A stretch of DNA of 36,584 nucleotides, taken from positions 1 to 36,584 of the forward strand of contig CAAELX010000007.1 in the NCBI GenBank assembly GCA_900756925.1, given 5' to 3'. Shown piece by piece: positions 23,999 to 31,387 of this stretch. Position 1 is the first letter of the stretch. Each line of letters opens with the position of its first letter. Position numbers and translations under genes: made by a program. The notes below the pieces were generated by a model. It searched no databases. It was not told the origin of the DNA and saw only the letters and a list, made by a program, of their open reading frames with translations. This DNA comes from an uncultured Roseburia sp. GTDB taxonomy: Bacteria; Bacillota; Clostridia; Lachnospirales; Lachnospiraceae.

Positions 23999-25351
23999 AT
24001 GGCATTTGACAGCTTATCCGAAAAACTTCAGAATGTATTCAAGAACTTAAGAAGCAAAGGACGGCTGACAGAGGATGACGTCAAGGCTGCTTTAAAGGAA
24101 GTAAAGATGGCGCTCTTAGAGGCGGACGTCAACTTCAAAGTAGTAAAACAGTTTGTCAAAGATGTGCAGGAGCGTGCGATCGGTCAGGACGTGATGAACG
24201 GACTGAATCCGGGACAGATGGTCATCAAGATTGTAAATGAAGAGATGGTCAGACTGATGGGATCCGAGACAACGGAGATCCAGTTACAGCCGGGTAAGGC
24301 TCTGACCGTTATTATGATGACAGGTCTTCAGGGTGCCGGTAAAACGACTACCGCTGCAAAGCTCGCTGGAAAGTTCAAGCTTAAGGGCAAGAAGATCCTG
24401 CTTGCAGCCTGTGATGTTTACAGACCGGGTGCGATTGAACAGCTGCAGATCAATGGACGGAAACAGGGCGTAGAAGTATTCTCCATGGGAGATAAGGTAA
24501 AGCCCTTAAACATTGCTAAGGCGGCAATGGAGCATGCTCTTAAGAATGAATACAACATTCTGATTCTTGATACGGCAGGACGTCTTCATATTGATGAGGA
24601 CATGATGGCAGAGCTTCAGGAGATTAAGGAGCAGCTTACGGTTCACCAGACAGTACTCGTTGTGGATTCCATGACAGGACAGGATGCAGTGAACGTTGCA
24701 AAGACCTTCGATGAGAAGGTTGGCATTGACGGTGTGATCTTAACGAAGTTAGATGGTGACACCAGAGGCGGTGCAGCACTTTCCATTCGTGCAGTTACCG
24801 GAAAGCCGATTTTGTATGTCGGCATGGGAGAGAAGCTTTCCGATCTGGAACAGTTTTACCCGGACAGAATGGCGTCAAGAATCCTTGGCATGGGCGATGT
24901 GCTGACCTTGATTGAGAAGGCACAGGCGGACATCGATGAGGAGCAGGCGAAGAAGATTGAGCAGAAGATGCGCAAGAATGAATTTGACTTTGAGATGTAT
25001 TTGGAGTCAATGAGTCAGATGAAGAAAATGGGTGGATTATCAAGTATCCTTGGTATGATGCCAGGTCTTGGAATGGGCAAGGGCAAGATGCCTGAGATTG
25101 ACCAGGAAGCGGCAGAGAAGAATATGGCACGCACCGAGGCAATTATTTATTCCATGACACCGGAAGAGAGACGGAATCCTTCCCTGATGAACCCAAGCCG
25201 TAAGAACCGCATCGCGAAGGGCGCAGGTGTGGATATCGCAGAGGTGAACCGTCTTGTCAAGCAGTTCGAGCAGATGCGCAAGATGATGAAGCAGATGCCG
25301 GGCATGATGAAAAAAGGTAAAAGAGGAATGTTCAAAGGGCTTCCTTTTTAA
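23999..25351 (+). CDS. ffh: Signal recognition particle protein Ffh (SRP54)
   Basis: 450 residues. NG GTPase domain with P-loop GLQGAGKT at 109-116, DVYRPGAIEQL, DTAGRLHIDEDMM, TKLDGDTRGGAALS. C-terminal methionine-rich M domain (from about residue 325) ending in MRKMMKQMPGMMKKGKRGM, which binds signal peptides and 4.5S RNA. It delivers nascent membrane proteins to FtsY. It starts 1 bp after ylxM, so translation is coupled. No 4.5S RNA gene was found in the window. Confidence 0.98.
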   Translation: MAFDSLSEKLQNVFKNLRSKGRLTEDDVKAALKEVKMALLEADVNFKVVKQFVKDVQERAIGQDVMNGLNPGQMVIKIVNEEMVRLMGSETTEIQLQPGKALTVIMMTGLQGAGKTTTAAKLAGKFKLKGKKILLAACDVYRPGAIEQLQINGRKQGVEVFSMGDKVKPLNIAKAAMEHALKNEYNILILDTAGRLHIDEDMMAELQEIKEQLTVHQTVLVVDSMTGQDAVNVAKTFDEKVGIDGVILTKLDGDTRGGAALSIRAVTGKPILYVGMGEKLSDLEQFYPDRMASRILGMGDVLTLIEKAQADIDEEQAKKIEQKMRKNEFDFEMYLESMSQMKKMGGLSSILGMMPGLGMGKGKMPEIDQEAAEKNMARTEAIIYSMTPEERRNPSLMNPSRKNRIAKGAGVDIAEVNRLVKQFEQMRKMMKQMPGMMKKGKRGMFKGLPF

Positions 25352-25386
25352 TAAATTTTTAGCAATCACATAGGAGGTGAAAAACA

Positions 25387-25632
25387 ATGGCAGTAAAGAT
25401 CAGATTAAGAAGAATGGGACAGAAGAAGGCTCCTTTCTATAGAATCGTAGTAGCAGATTCCAGATCCCCAAGAGATGGAAAATGTATCGAAGAGATCGGA
25501 ACTTATGATCCAACAAAAGATCCAAGCGAATATCATGTAAATGAAGAATTAGCAAAGAAATGGTTAGCTACCGGAGCTCAGCCAACAGATACAGTAGCTA
25601 GAATCTTCAAGAACGCTGGAATCGAAAAATAG
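25387..25632 (+). CDS. rpsP: 30S ribosomal protein S16
   Basis: 81 residues with the family start [20 protein letters not shown], then [12 protein letters not shown] and EIGTYDP. RBS AGGAGG 9 nt upstream. It is an assembly protein of the small subunit. Conserved position between ffh and the KH-domain gene. Codon use is highly biased, as for other ribosomal proteins. Confidence 0.98.
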   Translation: MAVKIRLRRMGQKKAPFYRIVVADSRSPRDGKCIEEIGTYDPTKDPSEYHVNEELAKKWLATGAQPTDTVARIFKNAGIEK

Positions 25633-25650
25633 GATTAGTGAGGTGGTCTA

Positions 25651-25881
25651 ATGAAAGAGTTAGTTGAAGTAATTGCCAAATCACTAGTTGATTGCCCGGA
25701 CGAGGTTGTAGTGACCGAGACCGAGAATGACAAAGCTATCGTATTAGAGCTGCGCGTTGCGCAGGCTGATATGGGCAAGGTCATCGGCAAGCAGGGACGC
25801 ATTGCAAAAGCGATTCGTTCCGTTGTGAAGGCAGCAGCCTCAAAAGAAGAAAAGAAGGTTATTGTGGAAATTATGCAGTAA
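25651..25881 (+). CDS. khpA: KH-domain RNA-binding protein KhpA
   Basis: 76 residues forming essentially one KH domain with the GxxG loop in VIGKQGRIAKAIRSVVKAAA. This is the YlqC/KhpA family, a small RNA-binding protein that partners with KhpB and affects cell division in other Firmicutes. It lies 18 bp after rpsP and just before a terminator. Usually the order continues directly into rimM; here a terminator and a large palindrome intervene. Confidence 0.95.
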   Translation: MKELVEVIAKSLVDCPDEVVVTETENDKAIVLELRVAQADMGKVIGKQGRIAKAIRSVVKAAASKEEKKVIVEIMQ

Positions 25882-25889
25882 CATGATGG

Positions 25890-25919
25890 GCTATCCCAGG
25901 TCTCTGGGGTAGCTTTTTC
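25890..25919 (+). terminator. Terminator after khpA
   Basis: GCTATCCCAG (25890-25899), 4-nt loop GTCT, CTGGGGTAGC (25904-25913) with one G-U pair, then TTTTTCC. It separates ylxM-ffh-rpsP-khpA from rimM-trmD. Confidence 0.88.
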
Positions 25920-25956
25920 CTTATAAAGATACAAATTCGGGTTTATATGGGTGCCT

Positions 25957-26207
25957 ACGCTGCCGGACGGAAGGTTATGTGAGCCAGGGATGGGTGGGAC
26001 TTCCTACAGATTTCCATTGGGCTTGGAACTCCGATGAGCCTCAAAGCAGCCAATTCTCTCAGCAATGGCTTCGAGAATTCTTGACAATAGAATGTTCGCG
26101 TAGCGTTCATTCTATTGTTGACTTGAGTCTCATCTCCGTAGCCCAGAGGAAAATCTTCCGGAAGCCCCACCCATCCTCGGCTCACATAACCTTCCGTCCG
26201 GCAGCGT
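25957..26207. repeat. Large palindromic element between khpA and rimM
   Basis: Outer arms 25957-26004 and 26160-26207 are complementary at 45 of 48 positions, the outermost 29 bp perfectly. The interior holds weaker continuing complementarity, an AATTCTC/GAGAATT pair (26052-26058 and 26073-26079) and a central small palindrome (26084-26118). Opposite-strand frames of similar sequence arise from the symmetry and are not genes. With flanks this accounts for most of the 383-bp gap. It could be a miniature mobile element or a structured RNA. Confidence 0.8.
26084..26118. repeat. Small palindrome, ACAATAGAATG family, copy 1
   Basis: ACAATAGAATG (26084-26094) and CATTCTATTGT (26108-26118) form an 11-bp perfect stem around TTCGCGTAGCGTT. 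The same sequence with few changes occurs at 31191-31224, so this is a repeat family. Confidence 0.75.
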
Positions 26208-26264
26208 GGGTTAGCCAGCCATCCTCGGATTTATGATAAACAGTAGAAAAAGAATGGAGAATAT

Positions 26265-26786
26265 ATGGAAGATTTATTACAGGTAGGAGTTATCACCACC
26301 ACGCACGGCGTCCGCGGCGAAGTGAAGGTATTCCCGACAACGGACGATCCGGCGCGTTTTAAGAAGCTGAAAAATGTAATCTTAGACACCGGAAGAGAGA
26401 AGATCGATCTCGAAGTTGCCGGTGTGAAGTTTTTTAAAAACATGGTCATCCTGAAATTCAAGGGAATAGATGACATCAATGACGTAGAGAAATACCGCAA
26501 AAAAAGTCTGTATGTGACAAGAGAAAATGCGGTAAAATTAAAGAAAAACGAGTACTTCATCGCAGATCTGATCGGCCTTAAAGTGGAGTCCGATGAGGGA
26601 GAAGATCTTGGAATACTGAGCGATGTGCTGCAGACCGGTGCGAACGACGTGTATGTACTCAGCAAAGAGGGCGAAGATGATATCCTGCTCCCGGCCATCA
26701 AAGAGTGCGTGAAGGAAGTGGATATCGAGAATGGAGCGATTCTGGTACATCTTCTACCGGGATTGCGTGAAGCGAATCAGAAATAG
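26265..26786 (+). CDS. rimM: 16S rRNA processing protein RimM
   Basis: 173 residues. N-terminal beta-barrel begins [29 protein letters not shown], the RimM hallmark. A PRC-barrel C-terminal domain includes [20 protein letters not shown] and ends [29 protein letters not shown]. It assists 30S head maturation with S19. GGAG about 6 nt before the ATG. It precedes trmD by 59 bp. No promoter is obvious after the upstream terminator, so transcription may start within or next to the palindromic element. Confidence 0.97.
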   Translation: MEDLLQVGVITTTHGVRGEVKVFPTTDDPARFKKLKNVILDTGREKIDLEVAGVKFFKNMVILKFKGIDDINDVEKYRKKSLYVTRENAVKLKKNEYFIADLIGLKVESDEGEDLGILSDVLQTGANDVYVLSKEGEDDILLPAIKECVKEVDIENGAILVHLLPGLREANQK

Positions 26787-26845
26787 CAACAGCCGGTTCT
26801 ACAGCGGCAAAAACAGCAACAAACAGACAGAGGAGTAATTGGAAA

Positions 26846-28291
26846 ATGAATTTTCATATTCTGACTTTATTCCCGGATATGGTCATGCAGGGGCTGAATA
26901 CCAGCATCATTGGAAAAGCAGTGGAAAAAGGACTGCTGTCGATCGAGGCGGTCAATATCAGGGATTACACAGAAAATAAACATGGAAAAGTAGATGACTA
27001 TCCTTATGGAGGCGGTGCCGGCATGCTGATGCAGGCACAGCCTGTTTATGATGCCTGGAAAGCTGTGGCTGACCGTGCTGCCGGGGCAGTGAATGGAGAG
27101 AAGAAAAGAATCCGGACGATTTATGTGACACCGCAGGGACCGACTTTTACACAGACAATGGCGAAGGAACTGGCACAGGAGGAGGAACTGATCTTTCTCT
27201 GCGGTCATTATGAGGGGATCGATGAGCGCGTGTTAGAGGAAGTTGTGACGGATTATGTCTCCATCGGAGACTATGTCCTGACCGGTGGAGAGCTGCCGGC
27301 GATGGTTATGATTGACGCCATTTCGCGCATGGTGCCGGGGGTTTTGAATAATGAAGTCTCCGGTGTTACAGAGTCTTTTGAGGGCGATCTGTTAGAGTAT
27401 CCGCAGTATAGCCGTCCGGAAGAGTGGATGGGGAAAAAAGTGCCGCAGGTGCTCTTAAGCGGAAATGAAAAGAAAATCCGGGAATGGCGCAGGGAAAGCG
27501 CCGAGCAGAGAACGAAGGAAAGACGCCCGGATCTGTATGAAAAATATAGTGAGCTGCAGGAATGCAGGCGGATTCTCGCAAAGAAAAAGCTGCTCCATAT
27601 GGATATGACAGAGCTGATCGCCCGTGGGCAGGCAGAGCTTGTTGCCTGTGAGGGGGAGAGTATCTGCTTAAGGGACAGGGAGAGCGGTATTTATTTTCTG
27701 TCTGCTACAGACTTAGAAAAAGGGAAATGTCTGCTTCGTCATATTCCACAGGAACCTGAGACAACGGCTGTGCTTCATCAGGAGTTCCTGCGGCAGCTGG
27801 CAATGGAATATTTGCAGGCTGAATCATCTTTAAACTGCTATCAGGTCGTGTATACAAAAAAAGAAAAGCTGCCGATCACGGGGCTTTACAGCATAGATCC
27901 GAAAGCGGAGAATGATCTTCCACAGATCAGACGTCTTACCATTTCCTATGCACAGGAAGTATGGGAGCATTATAGCATGGGAGAACATCTGGAATATGTG
28001 CGTGACCGGATCGAGAAGGGTTGGATGTTTGGAGCATTTGTCGACGGAAAGCTGGCAGGTTTTATCGGTATGCATACAGAAGGCGGTCTTGGGATGTTAG
28101 AGGTGCTGCCGGAGTACCGTGGACGTGGAATCGGCAGGGCGTTGGAGACTTACGCAGTCAATATTTCACTGGAACAGGGATATACCCCGTTCGGACAAGT
28201 GGTGGAGGGCAATCTGGTATCCGTAAAATTACAGGAAAGCCTTGGATTTTATTTTGCGAAGGACAAGGTATACTGGGTGGAAAGCAAATAA
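26846..28291 (+). CDS. trmD: TrmD tRNA (guanine37-N1)-methyltransferase fused to a GNAT acetyltransferase
   Basis: 481 residues, about twice a normal TrmD. Residues 1-245 are a complete TrmD: MNFHILTLFP, YPYGGGAGM (53-60), and SAM-binding knot segments YVTPQGP (93-99), LCGHYEGIDERV (118-129) and SIGDYVLTGGELPA (139-152), then REWRRESAEQRTKERRPDL (212-230). Residues ~250-481 are a second unit whose C-terminal half is GNAT-like: VDGKLAGFIGMHTEGG, LPEYRGRGIGRAL (421-433, acetyl-CoA loop) and VKLQESLGFYF. The reading frame is continuous, and the internal ATG at 27599 has no strong RBS, so this looks like a real fusion. TrmD makes m1G37, which prevents frameshifting; the acetyl acceptor of the GNAT part is unknown. 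rplS, the usual next gene, is absent. Confidence 0.94.
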   Translation: MNFHILTLFPDMVMQGLNTSIIGKAVEKGLLSIEAVNIRDYTENKHGKVDDYPYGGGAGMLMQAQPVYDAWKAVADRAAGAVNGEKKRIRTIYVTPQGPTFTQTMAKELAQEEELIFLCGHYEGIDERVLEEVVTDYVSIGDYVLTGGELPAMVMIDAISRMVPGVLNNEVSGVTESFEGDLLEYPQYSRPEEWMGKKVPQVLLSGNEKKIREWRRESAEQRTKERRPDLYEKYSELQECRRILAKKKLLHMDMTELIARGQAELVACEGESICLRDRESGIYFLSATDLEKGKCLLRHIPQEPETTAVLHQEFLRQLAMEYLQAESSLNCYQVVYTKKEKLPITGLYSIDPKAENDLPQIRRLTISYAQEVWEHYSMGEHLEYVRDRIEKGWMFGAFVDGKLAGFIGMHTEGGLGMLEVLPEYRGRGIGRALETYAVNISLEQGYTPFGQVVEGNLVSVKLQESLGFYFAKDKVYWVESK

Positions 28292-28311
28292 TAGAAATTA
28301 GCAGAAAAATC

Positions 28312-28340
28312 TTGCATGAACTTCAGATGATTGTTATAAT
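28312..28340 (+). promoter_or_regulatory. Promoter of the 58-residue gene
   Basis: TTGCAT (28312-28317), 17-bp spacer, perfect TATAAT (28335-28340). Confidence 0.78.
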
Positions 28341-28388
28341 CTCTTTTAGGTTTATAAGATTATGAATAAGGAAATCAGGCGTTAATTC

Positions 28389-28565
28389 ATGTTTAAGAGA
28401 AGGAAAGAAACAGAAAAATATACCGTGGAGTCTTTCCACGAAAAGACCGTTACGCTCACCACGAAGAACGGACCGGTGGAGGTACAGAAGTACAAGCTGC
28501 CGTTAGAACTTGAAGTCGGGGATGAGCTGTATCTGAACGAATTTGGAATTTACGAGAAAATGTAA
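28389..28565 (+). CDS. Small soluble protein of unknown function
   Basis: 58 residues beginning MFKRRKETEKYTVESFHEKT and ending EFGIYEKM. It is basic at the start, predicted beta-rich (VTLTTKNGPVEVQKYKLPLELEVGDELYL), with no signal or membrane segment. It has a consensus promoter 49 bp upstream and a strong terminator 21 bp after the stop, so it forms a complete one-gene transcription unit. The RBS is poor (GGCGTTAATTC). A tiny frame MNKEIRR at 28363 lies in its leader. No family recognised; it occupies the place where rplS would normally follow trmD, but it is not L19. Confidence 0.65.
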   Translation: MFKRRKETEKYTVESFHEKTVTLTTKNGPVEVQKYKLPLELEVGDELYLNEFGIYEKM

Positions 28566-28585
28566 CAGGATGAGGTACGGATGAG

Positions 28586-28628
28586 ATGTTATAACGCTTC
28601 TGGAAAGAACGTGTTATAACATTTTTTT
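28586..28628 (+). terminator. Terminator of the 58-residue gene
   Basis: ATGTTATAAC (28586-28595) and GTTATAACAT (28613-28622), 10-bp stem, followed by a T run through 28628. Confidence 0.82.
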
Positions 28629-28690
28629 CATGATGGCAGAAGACAGACGAGGGTGTGCTGGCGGAAATCATCCGGAAACGGAGAAAAATA

Positions 28691-29752
28691 TTGAAGAAAA
28701 GAAAACAGACCGTGGCAGCAGCGGTACTTGTGTTAATGATGGGAGTGCTACTCTTTGTTGGCGGCAGAAAGAGTGCGGCAGAACAGTATGAAGCCTCTTT
28801 TTATGATGTCTTTGACACGCAGACGCAGGTGATTGGATATGCCTCTTCGAAGAAGCAGTTCACGGAGCAGATGGAGCAGATCAAGGAACAATTTCAGTAT
28901 TATAATGATCTTTTTGATATTTACCATGACTATGAAGGAATAAATAATATTAAGACGATCAACGATAACGCGGGGAAGGAACCGGTGGAGGTCGATCCGG
29001 AGATTATTGCATTATTGAAGCTTGGAATCGAGATGGAAGAGCAGACGGACGGTAACGTCAATATTGCAATGGGAAGTGTGCTTTCTATCTGGCACGATTA
29101 CAGGGAAGCCGGGATCAACGATCCAAAGCAGGCAAAGCTGCCGGAAATGAAAGAACTGGAGGCGGCAGCGGAGCATACGGATATCCATGGAATCGTCATA
29201 GATGAGAAGGCATCCACTGTCTATCTGAAAGATCCGGAGATGTCACTGGATGTGGGAAGTATCGGAAAAGGTTACGCGGTACAGAAGGTGGCAGAGTATG
29301 CGAAGGAAGAACTTGGCGTTACAAGCATGCTTTTTTCAGTTGGGGGAAATGTCTGCGCGATCGGTGGGCACCCGGACGGGACACCGTGGCGGATCGGGAT
29401 CCAGAATCCGGATGTGGACAGCGATCAGGCATATTTGCAGAAGGTATCCGTGCAGGATGTGAGCGTGGTGACAAGTGGAAATTACCAGCGTTATTATGAG
29501 GTAGATGGAAAACGGTACTGCCATATCATCAATCCTCAGACACTATTGCCGGCAGACACATTTTCTTCTGTGACGGTGATCACACCGGATTCCGGGATCG
29601 CGGACGCGCTGTCTACGACGCTTTTTAACATGTCCTTAGAGGAGGGCATGCAGTTTGTGAAAGAGCAGGATCAGGTGGAGGCTATGTGGGTGTCAGAAGA
29701 TGGCACGATCGCATACTCGGACGGATTTGAAGCTTACCTGACGGAAAATTAA
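28691..29752 (+). CDS. apbE: FAD:protein FMN transferase ApbE, membrane-anchored
   Basis: 353 residues from a TTG at 28691, with CGGAGA about 6 nt upstream; a GTG at 28655 in the same frame has its GAGGG almost touching it and is less likely. N-terminal basic stretch and one hydrophobic segment (TVAAAVLVLMMGVLLFVGG), so exported or anchored. ApbE features: FYDVFDTQTQVIGYA, ALLKLGIEMEEQTDGNVNIAMG, SLDVGSIGKGYAVQKVAEY, SVGGNVCAIG, VVTSGNYQRYY and HIINPQT. It attaches FMN covalently to Thr/Ser of extracytoplasmic flavoproteins. Two genes of a probable electron-transfer module follow. No promoter is evident after the upstream terminator. Confidence 0.93.
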   Translation: MKKRKQTVAAAVLVLMMGVLLFVGGRKSAAEQYEASFYDVFDTQTQVIGYASSKKQFTEQMEQIKEQFQYYNDLFDIYHDYEGINNIKTINDNAGKEPVEVDPEIIALLKLGIEMEEQTDGNVNIAMGSVLSIWHDYREAGINDPKQAKLPEMKELEAAAEHTDIHGIVIDEKASTVYLKDPEMSLDVGSIGKGYAVQKVAEYAKEELGVTSMLFSVGGNVCAIGGHPDGTPWRIGIQNPDVDSDQAYLQKVSVQDVSVVTSGNYQRYYEVDGKRYCHIINPQTLLPADTFSSVTVITPDSGIADALSTTLFNMSLEEGMQFVKEQDQVEAMWVSEDGTIAYSDGFEAYLTEN

Positions 29753-29791
29753 TGGCAGGAAACAGAGGGAAGAGATAAAGAGAGGAAGGGC

Positions 29792-30187
29792 ATGGAACAG
29801 GACAATCTTAAGATCAGGAAAACGGATCTGTATCTGATCGCAGGGCTGCTTCTTGTGGCGGTCACACTTTTTGTGGGAATCCGTCTGTACGGGAAAATGA
29901 CGACCACAGAAGCAGTTGCTGTGGTGACGGTGGACGGAAAGGAATATGGCAGATATCCGCTTGAGAAGAATCATACCGAGACGATCCACCTGTCAGATGG
30001 AAACTATAACACGTTCGAAGTGAAGGACGGCTATGTGAGCATGACGGATGCGTCGTGCCCGGACCAGATCTGCGTGAACCACAGCAGGATCAGTAAGAAG
30101 AATGAGACGATTGTATGTCTGCCGGACAAGGTTGTGATCACGGTGGAGAACGGGGAAGAGGCAGAGATCGATGTTCTGGTGCATTAG
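29792..30187 (+). CDS. NusG domain II-containing membrane-anchored protein
   Basis: 131 residues: a transmembrane helix near the start (DLYLIAGLLLVAVTLFVGI) and an extracytoplasmic domain with VVTVDGKEYGRYPL and ASCPDQICVNHSRISKKNETIVCLPDKVVI, the NusG_II (COG5341-type) pattern. It contains three cysteines, including the CPDQIC pair. Members accompany ApbE and the Hpre_diP_synt_I membrane protein, and in Listeria such proteins are part of the flavin-based extracellular electron transfer set (EetA-like; from memory). Role proposed: extracellular redox partner or assembly factor. AGAGGAAGGGC RBS; gaps of 39 and 83 bp to its neighbours. Confidence 0.88.
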   Translation: MEQDNLKIRKTDLYLIAGLLLVAVTLFVGIRLYGKMTTTEAVAVVTVDGKEYGRYPLEKNHTETIHLSDGNYNTFEVKDGYVSMTDASCPDQICVNHSRISKKNETIVCLPDKVVITVENGEEAEIDVLVH

Positions 30188-30270
30188 AATTTACGCGAAG
30201 ACGGACAGATAATGTGAGAATGGCATCCGTTATGCAACTGATAAAATGACATTTATGAATGAGGAAAATT

Positions 30271-30771
30271 ATGGCAAAAAAAACAGCGCTTCTTGGAATG
30301 CTGGTAGCTCTGGCGTTTGTACTTTCTTATATTGAGACACTTATCCCGGTAAATCTTGGAATTCCAGGAGCAAAATTAGGGCTGGCAAATCTTGTAGTCA
30401 TGGTAGCTCTTTATACCTTGGGAACGAAAGAGGCTTTCGGACTTTCCATGGTAAGGATTTTACTTACCGGGCTGACGTTCTCATCCATGGCAGCAATGTT
30501 ATATAGCTTCGCAGGCGGTCTTCTGAGCTTTGCAGTGATGGCTCTGATGAAAAAAACGAAAAAGTTATCCGTGACTGGAGTGAGCGTTCTCGGAGGCATC
30601 GCCCATAATGCCGGTCAGATTTTTGTGGCGATGTGGATGCTTGATACGGCGACGTTAATCTATTACCTTCCGGTGCTTGCCATTACGGGAGTCGCATCAG
30701 GAACGGTGATCGGACTCCTTGCGGTGATGGTGATCCGGCGGATTTCCGGTGCCATAAACCGTGATAATTGA
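30271..30771 (+). CDS. Gx transporter / Hpre_diP_synt_I family membrane protein
   Basis: 166 residues from the ATG at 30271 (GAGG 6-7 nt upstream, better than the ATG at 30259). Five to six hydrophobic helices. The family-typical start is TALLGMLVALAFVLSYIETLIPV, followed by GIPGAKLGLANLVVMVALY and VRILLTGLTFSS. Often misannotated as heptaprenyl diphosphate synthase component I; it resembles ECF-type substrate-binding subunits and the EetB protein of extracellular electron transfer loci. Third member of the ApbE/NusG_II set. Substrate unknown. Confidence 0.9.
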   Translation: MAKKTALLGMLVALAFVLSYIETLIPVNLGIPGAKLGLANLVVMVALYTLGTKEAFGLSMVRILLTGLTFSSMAAMLYSFAGGLLSFAVMALMKKTKKLSVTGVSVLGGIAHNAGQIFVAMWMLDTATLIYYLPVLAITGVASGTVIGLLAVMVIRRISGAINRDN

Positions 30772-30834
30772 TGTTATTTAAGTGGATGGAATAAAAACCA
30801 TCAATAATTGTTATAATAAAAATCAAATTCGGTC

Positions 30835-30863
30835 TTGCAATTCTGTTTTTGAAGTGATATAAA
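30835..30863 (+). promoter_or_regulatory. Promoter of the T-box operon
   Basis: TTGCAA (30835-30840), 17-bp spacer, TATAAA (30858-30863), immediately before the T-box leader. Confidence 0.7.
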
Positions 30864-30869
30864 TAATAC

Positions 30870-31182
30870 AACATTAACAGAGAAAAGCGTTGAAGGAGAC
30901 TCCTGTTTTTAGGCGTCGACAGGAATACAGCGTCACCGACTGAGAGCGCTGTTGGAAAGAGAAAGCAGTGGGAACACTCCGGAGCAGACTGGTTGAAGCA
31001 GATCAGACAGTAGTATGTATGAGGCTGAGTAGGTCAGTACGTGGGTGCACGTTACGCACATTGAGTGGGAAAATGAATTTTAATGTTATCATTTTCCAAT
31101 GCGGGTGGTACCGCGGGATATTAGACAGAATAGAAGTTGTCATCTCGCCCTGGAAGAACAAGTGTTCTTCCAGGGCGTTTTT
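30870..31182 (+). ncRNA. T-box riboswitch, probable Asn/Glu specifier
   Basis: The T-box core GCGGGTGGTACCGCGG (31101-31116) matches the conserved antiterminator bulge (UGGN). It is preceded by a 9-bp stem III (GGAAAATGA 31068-31076 with TCATTTTCC 31089-31097) and followed by a terminator. In stem I, GAAC at 30972-30975 is followed by A and by CTCC (30977-30980), which can pair with GGAG (30895-30898). That places AAC (Asn), overlapped by GAA (Glu), at the specifier position. The stem I fold is my own hand assignment. It controls aspS and gatCAB by sensing uncharged tRNA. Confidence 0.9.
31146..31182 (+). terminator. T-box-controlled terminator
   Basis: CGCCCTGGAAGAACA (31146-31160) and TGTTCTTCCAGGGCG (31163-31177) form a 15-bp perfect stem followed by five T. 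Confidence 0.92.
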
Positions 31183-31190
31183 AATTTATG

Positions 31191-31319
31191 ACAATAGAAT
31201 GCTCGCGAAGTGTGCATTCTATAGTTTGTAGGAAAATACATGCTATGAATGAAAAACGCTCCGCGAGGATCGCACTGCGGCGGAGACGTATGATGTCGCA
31301 AAAGTGTGTATTCTATTGT
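31191..31319. repeat. MITE-like repeat between the T-box and aspS
   Basis: 129 bp bounded by perfect 10-bp terminal inverted repeats ACAATAGAAT (31191-31200) and ATTCTATTGT (31310-31319). The left end also holds a nested 9-bp hairpin (ATAGAATGC 31194-31202 with GCATTCTAT 31214-31222) homologous to the palindrome at 26084-26118. A CTCCGC/GCGGAG pair lies inside. No transposase and no clear target duplication. A 70-codon frame across it is a by-product. Confidence 0.65.
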
Positions 31320-31387
31320 ATCGAATATATTTCCCGTCCCGCACCGAGTAATTCCCAGATCAGGAAAGAAAAGGAGCGTACAGACGT

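Noticed and set aside
25955..26236. Opposite-strand reading frames of 76 and 85 codons with similar translations (both start MSxGWVGLP and end HITFRPAA)
   Set aside because: They mirror each other because the DNA is a palindrome. No RBS, and the content is explained by the inverted repeat.
28363..28386. Micro-frame MNKEIRR before the 58-residue gene as a leader peptide
   Set aside because: No RBS and no repeated codons that would suggest attenuation; kept only as a remark.
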